This document shows positions 36,768-39,580 of a stretch of DNA of 39,580 nt, piece after piece. The notes under the pieces were generated by a model, which saw nothing but the letters and a program-made list of their open reading frames with translations, made no database searches and was not told the DNA's origin. Source of the DNA: Candidimonas sp. GTDB taxonomy: Bacteria > Pseudomonadota > Gammaproteobacteria > Burkholderiales > Burkholderiaceae_B. A program made the position numbers and the translations under genes. The stretch's first letter is position 1; every line of letters begins with the position of its first letter. The stretch lies in contig SCRC01000096.1 in NCBI GenBank assembly GCA_004297945.1, forward strand, positions 1 through 39,580, read 5' to 3'.

Positions 36768-38228
36768 TTAATGACTCAGCCAAAGCAGAGGATTCACCGG
36801 CGTGCCCTGATGCCGGATTTCGAAGTATAGACCGGACTCCACTTGTCCGCCGGTGGCCCCCACTGTAGCAATGGTTTCCCCCGCGTGAACAAAGTCGCCC
36901 ACGCGCTTCAGAAGGCTCTGGTTATAGGCGTAAATAGTAAGATACTTGTCGCCATGATCGACAATCATGATATTGCCAAAGCCGCGTAGCCAATTGGCAT
37001 ACACGACACGCCCGTCCGCGACGACATGCACTGGCGTGCCGACAGCGGCTCGCAGCACAATGCCGCGCCAGAGTCCGCCGTCGGGGCGTCCCATGCCAAA
37101 ACGACCCTGCACCTCGCCCTGAACCGGGTAGCGCAGGCCTTTCTTCAAGCCGCTGCCCCCAAGCGCCTGTGCACCTTGGGCCGTGGGCGCTTGCGCGGCG
37201 GGCACTGGCTTGGCCTTGTCGGCTTCGCGCGCCGCCTGCTCGGCCACACGCGCCTGGGCACGGGCCTGTTCGACCTGCTCGCGAGCCTTCTTCGCGTCCT
37301 GCTCATCCCGTTCGTTTTGCGCCTGTTCCTGGGCTTGGCTGGCCGCAAGCTGCGCCTGACGGGCCGCTTCCTGCTGGCGTTGGATCGCGCGCTTGCGCTC
37401 CAACGCCTGGCGGCGAGCTTCCTGGGCGCGACGCTGCGCCTCGGCGCGTCGTTGTTCCTGGGCGAGACGCTCCGCTTCCCGTTGTTGGGCAATAGCCGCA
37501 TCCAGGCCAGTGATGAGCTTGCCCAGACGCTGGTCGTTATGCTCCAGGGTTTGCGCCTGGCTCCGCTGCACCTTCAACTGCGACTCGATCTTCACCAGAA
37601 CCTGCTGGCGCGCCAGTTTTTGCTCTTCGAGCGATTTTTTCTGGGCCTGCACCTCGTGCGCAACGGCCTCTATTTCTTTATTGCGAGCTTCCGACCGGGC
37701 TTGCAACTGCGCCAACTGATCAATGGCGCTGCGTATCGCCTTGACGGTTTTCGTCCTGGCCTCGGAGATATACCCCAGATAGCCCAGTTCGCGCCCTATC
37801 ATCTGTGGATCATCGCCCGACAGCAATGCCGTCCAGGGCGACAGGCCGCTCGCATACTGAGCCCTCAGCTGATCGGCCAGCTCGCTCTGGCGTTGCGTCA
37901 ATAACTGCTTTTGCTTGACTGTTTGGCCGGCAATGTCGGCCAGATCGGCCTGGGCGTCGCGCTTTTGCCGCGCCAGTTCGTCCAGTCGCCGGTTGATAGA
38001 GGAAATAGCCGATTCGGATGCTTTCAACTCATCGGCCGCATCGCGCCGCGACGATTCCTGACCATCGATTTCTTTTTGCACGCGAGCAATGCGCGACTGC
38101 AGCTCGGCCCGCTGCTTGCGAGCCTGCGCCTGTCGGGCAGCTAGCATCGCCGCCGAGTCTGCAGCGTACGCCGCCGCAGACCAGCCCGCGCACAAGGTCA
38201 GCAAAGCTGCACCAAGCAAACGCCGCAT
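36768..38228 (-). CDS. envC: EnvC-like murein hydrolase activator (degenerate LytM domain)
   Basis: Periplasmic coiled-coil protein of 486 aa. A signal peptide ends AYAA (about residue 23), a long Gln/Arg/Ala-rich coiled coil runs from about 30 to 335, and an M23/LytM domain covers about 365-486. The zinc ligands of active M23 peptidases are lost: the usual HxGxD segment reads WRGIV, YAH reads YAY and HxH reads GLY. That pattern is known for EnvC/NlpD, which activate amidases instead of cutting peptidoglycan. It starts 1 bp before the gpmA stop on the minus strand, 66 bp upstream of ctpA. Confidence 0.9.
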   Translation of the reverse strand: MRRLLGAALLTLCAGWSAAAYAADSAAMLAARQAQARKQRAELQSRIARVQKEIDGQESSRRDAADELKASESAISSINRRLDELARQKRDAQADLADIAGQTVKQKQLLTQRQSELADQLRAQYASGLSPWTALLSGDDPQMIGRELGYLGYISEARTKTVKAIRSAIDQLAQLQARSEARNKEIEAVAHEVQAQKKSLEEQKLARQQVLVKIESQLKVQRSQAQTLEHNDQRLGKLITGLDAAIAQQREAERLAQEQRRAEAQRRAQEARRQALERKRAIQRQQEAARQAQLAASQAQEQAQNERDEQDAKKAREQVEQARAQARVAEQAAREADKAKPVPAAQAPTAQGAQALGGSGLKKGLRYPVQGEVQGRFGMGRPDGGLWRGIVLRAAVGTPVHVVADGRVVYANWLRGFGNIMIVDHGDKYLTIYAYNQSLLKRVGDFVHAGETIATVGATGGQVESGLYFEIRHQGTPVNPLLWLSH

Positions 38229-38229
38229 G

Positions 38230-38982
38230 CTAATTCTTTTTCGCTTTGCCCTGGGCCGCCACCGCGGCCATGGCTGCTTGAATTTCGACTGGATCTCCCA
38301 GATAGTAATGACGAATAGGATGCAGCTCGTCGTCCAGCTCGTAGACCAGCGGCTGACCTGTCGGTATGTTCATATTTACAATATCGTCGTCAGAGACGCC
38401 ATCCAGATGCTTGACCAGGGCGCGCAGGCTATTGCCATGGGCCGACACCAGAACGCGGCGCCCGGCGCGAATCGCCGGCATGATCGACTCGTTCCAAAAG
38501 GGAACCACGCGCTCTACCGTGTCTTTCAGGCATTCGCTGCGCGGCAGCTTGTCGGCGGCAATTTTGGCATAGCGACGATCAAAACGGGGGTGGCGCGGAT
38601 CATCGGCAGCGAGCGGATCGGGCGCAATCGCATAAGCACGGCGCCATATCAGCACCTGCTCATCGCCATATTTGGCAGCCGTTTCGGCCTTGTTCAAGCC
38701 CTGCAAGACTCCGTAGTGGCGTTCGTTCAGACGCCAGCTAAGGCCTATCGGCGTGTACATGGCATCCATCGCATCGAGCGCAATCCACAGCGTGCGTATG
38801 GCGCGCTTGAGCACCGAAGAATAGGCCAGATCAAACTCGAAGCCATTGCGTTTGAGCAGTTCGCCGGCCTCCCGGGCCTGGCTGCGTCCGGTTTGTGTCA
38901 GATCAACGTCCGTCCAGCCGGTGAACCGGTTATCAAGATTCCACTGGCTTTCGCCGTGACGCATGAGCACAAGTTTATGCAT
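38230..38982 (-). CDS. gpmA: GpmA, 2,3-bisphosphoglycerate-dependent phosphoglycerate mutase
   Basis: Glycolytic mutase of 250 aa that interconverts 3- and 2-phosphoglycerate. The phosphohistidine motif [12 protein letters not shown] puts the catalytic His at residue 9; [26 protein letters not shown] sequence (here [13 protein letters not shown]) and the second histidine in [17 protein letters not shown] are all present. It is the first gene of a gpmA-envC-ctpA-moeB unit, an order conserved among Burkholderiales as far as I recall. Confidence 0.95.
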   Translation of the reverse strand: MHKLVLMRHGESQWNLDNRFTGWTDVDLTQTGRSQAREAGELLKRNGFEFDLAYSSVLKRAIRTLWIALDAMDAMYTPIGLSWRLNERHYGVLQGLNKAETAAKYGDEQVLIWRRAYAIAPDPLAADDPRHPRFDRRYAKIAADKLPRSECLKDTVERVVPFWNESIMPAIRAGRRVLVSAHGNSLRALVKHLDGVSDDDIVNMNIPTGQPLVYELDDELHPIRHYYLGDPVEIQAAMAAVAAQGKAKKN

Positions 38983-39037
38983 GGTAAAAACCGCCTAAAA
39001 GATGAATTATCTTCTCCATTTTATAATTGTCTTGTTC

Positions 39038-39056
39038 GACTCTTATTCCAAGAGTC
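39038..39056. promoter_or_regulatory. Small inverted repeat in the gpmA/rhodanese divergent region
   Basis: GACTCTT (39038-39044) and AAGAGTC (39050-39056) pair perfectly around a 5-bp spacer, 15 bp ahead of the rhodanese GTG start. It could be a protein-binding site or a leader hairpin. TATAAT at 39022-39027 lies just upstream on the plus strand without a clear -35. Confidence 0.3.
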
Positions 39057-39071
39057 AATTCGGGGCTCATC

Positions 39072-39485
39072 GTGGACTTTCTTTTCAGCCAAAACAATCT
39101 ATACATTTTAATTATCGCCCTGCTCTCGGGAGGTATGTTGTTATGGCCAAACCTGCGTAATAGCCACGGCAGCAACGGGCTCAGCGTGCCCGAGGCCGTG
39201 CAGCTGGCCAACCAGAAACAGGCTGTCTTCATCGACGTTCGAAGCGCCGAACAGTTCAAGACAGGCAGCATCCCGCAGGCGCGCAACTTGCCAGCGACCG
39301 AGATCCAGGAAAAACTCGCGTCCCTGCCCAAAAACAAGCCCATTATCGTCGTATGCGATCAGGGCCGCGACTCGGCGCGCGTGGCGGCCCTCTTGCGCAA
39401 GCAAGGTGTGGCCGACGTCTTTAGCCTGGATGGAGGCGTGCGCAACTGGGCCAGCGGCGGCCTGCCATTAAGTAAGAAGACCTGA
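39072..39485 (+). CDS. Membrane-anchored rhodanese-like sulfurtransferase
   Basis: A 137-aa protein with an N-terminal hydrophobic anchor (about 8-25) and one rhodanese domain (about 40-137). The active-site Cys95 lies in IIVVCDQGRDSAR, and DVRSAEQFKTGSIPQARNLP is the typical first half. It probably carries persulfide sulfur; the acceptor is unknown. I place the start at GTG 39072, which gives MDFLFSQNN and has CGGGG at 7 bp; no in-frame ATG precedes the anchor. Confidence 0.87.
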   Translation: MDFLFSQNNLYILIIALLSGGMLLWPNLRNSHGSNGLSVPEAVQLANQKQAVFIDVRSAEQFKTGSIPQARNLPATEIQEKLASLPKNKPIIVVCDQGRDSARVAALLRKQGVADVFSLDGGVRNWASGGLPLSKKT

Positions 39486-39496
39486 GTCTCGGTTTT

Positions 39497-39580
39497 CACT
39501 ATGGCACCCACAAGGCACTATGGCACCCACAAGGGGTGCCGCTACATTCAGAAGACCGCTACATTCACAAGACCGCTACA
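39497..39580 (-). repeat. GTAG-hairpin cluster at the window end
   Basis: Two tandem 19-bp copies (39497-39515 and 39516-39534, unit CACTATGGCACCCACAAGG) lead into a full minus-strand hairpin at 39521-39546 (stem GGCACCC/GGGTGCC, loop CTTGT). Two 17-bp half-units ending in CCGCTACA follow (39547-39563, 39564-39580), and the array probably continues beyond the window. Confidence 0.75.

Noticed and set aside
36768..37140. Active M23 zinc endopeptidase
   Set aside because: The zinc-binding His and Asp positions are replaced, so the protein is better read as an amidase activator of the EnvC type.

Overview
The window looks like a chromosomal segment of a betaproteobacterium in Burkholderiales, most likely Alcaligenaceae (Bordetella/Pusillimonas-like). 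The family is inferred from gene content and neighbourhoods; no rRNA or tRNA gene is visible to confirm it. Nearly all genes are conserved housekeeping or metabolic genes. I see no prophage, transposase, CRISPR array or complete insertion sequence.

Layout: ubiE (-) diverges from the phosphate two-component pair phoB-phoR (+). A small VOC-fold gene and the 5-oxoprolinase genes pxpB-pxpC-pxpA (+) follow. After a repeat-rich gap come a 1313-residue flavin/iron-sulfur dehydrogenase and a yqaA-type membrane gene (both -), then ilvA (+) convergent with apt (-). Next is a six-gene cytochrome bd operon on the minus strand: a GbsR/MarR regulator, cydA, cydB, a 45-codon cydX, cydD and cydC. The plus strand then carries the lipopolysaccharide precursor and transport set kdsD-kdsC-lptC-lptA-lptB, followed by hpf, ptsN, hprK, rapZ and rlpA. 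rsmI (-) diverges from yraN-diaA/gmhA-BON lipoprotein-thioredoxin (+). argB and a HAD phosphatase (+) face the minus-strand set gpmA-envC-ctpA-moeB. A rhodanese gene (+) closes the window.

The genes form recognisable modules: envelope building (kdsD, kdsC, lptCAB, rlpA, envC, ctpA, the BON lipoprotein), low-oxygen respiration (the cyd operon with its own heterodimeric ABC exporter and regulator), and nitrogen-PTS/HPr regulation (ptsN, hprK, rapZ). No rpoN lies between lptB and hpf.

The most striking feature is a dispersed family of short GTAG-footed hairpins, about 16 full or degenerate units at 11 loci. Each has a TGTAGC foot, a 7-bp stem whose arms change together between copies, and a nearly constant CTTGT loop. 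Many occur as inverted pairs, like REPIN elements. Half-units are amplified into tandem arrays: 5' halves at 6575-6678 and 3' halves at 15983-16072. One such cluster lies in frame inside cydD and encodes about 59 extra residues, including six QERHP repeats, between the membrane and ATPase domains. A degenerate copy lies in frame in the rlpA linker. An unrelated palindrome with ~77-nt arms fills the cydX-cydD gap, and a large GC-rich hairpin sits between the convergent HAD and moeB genes. The gbsR-cyd operon has a good candidate promoter followed at once by three 9-bp direct repeats that could be its operator.
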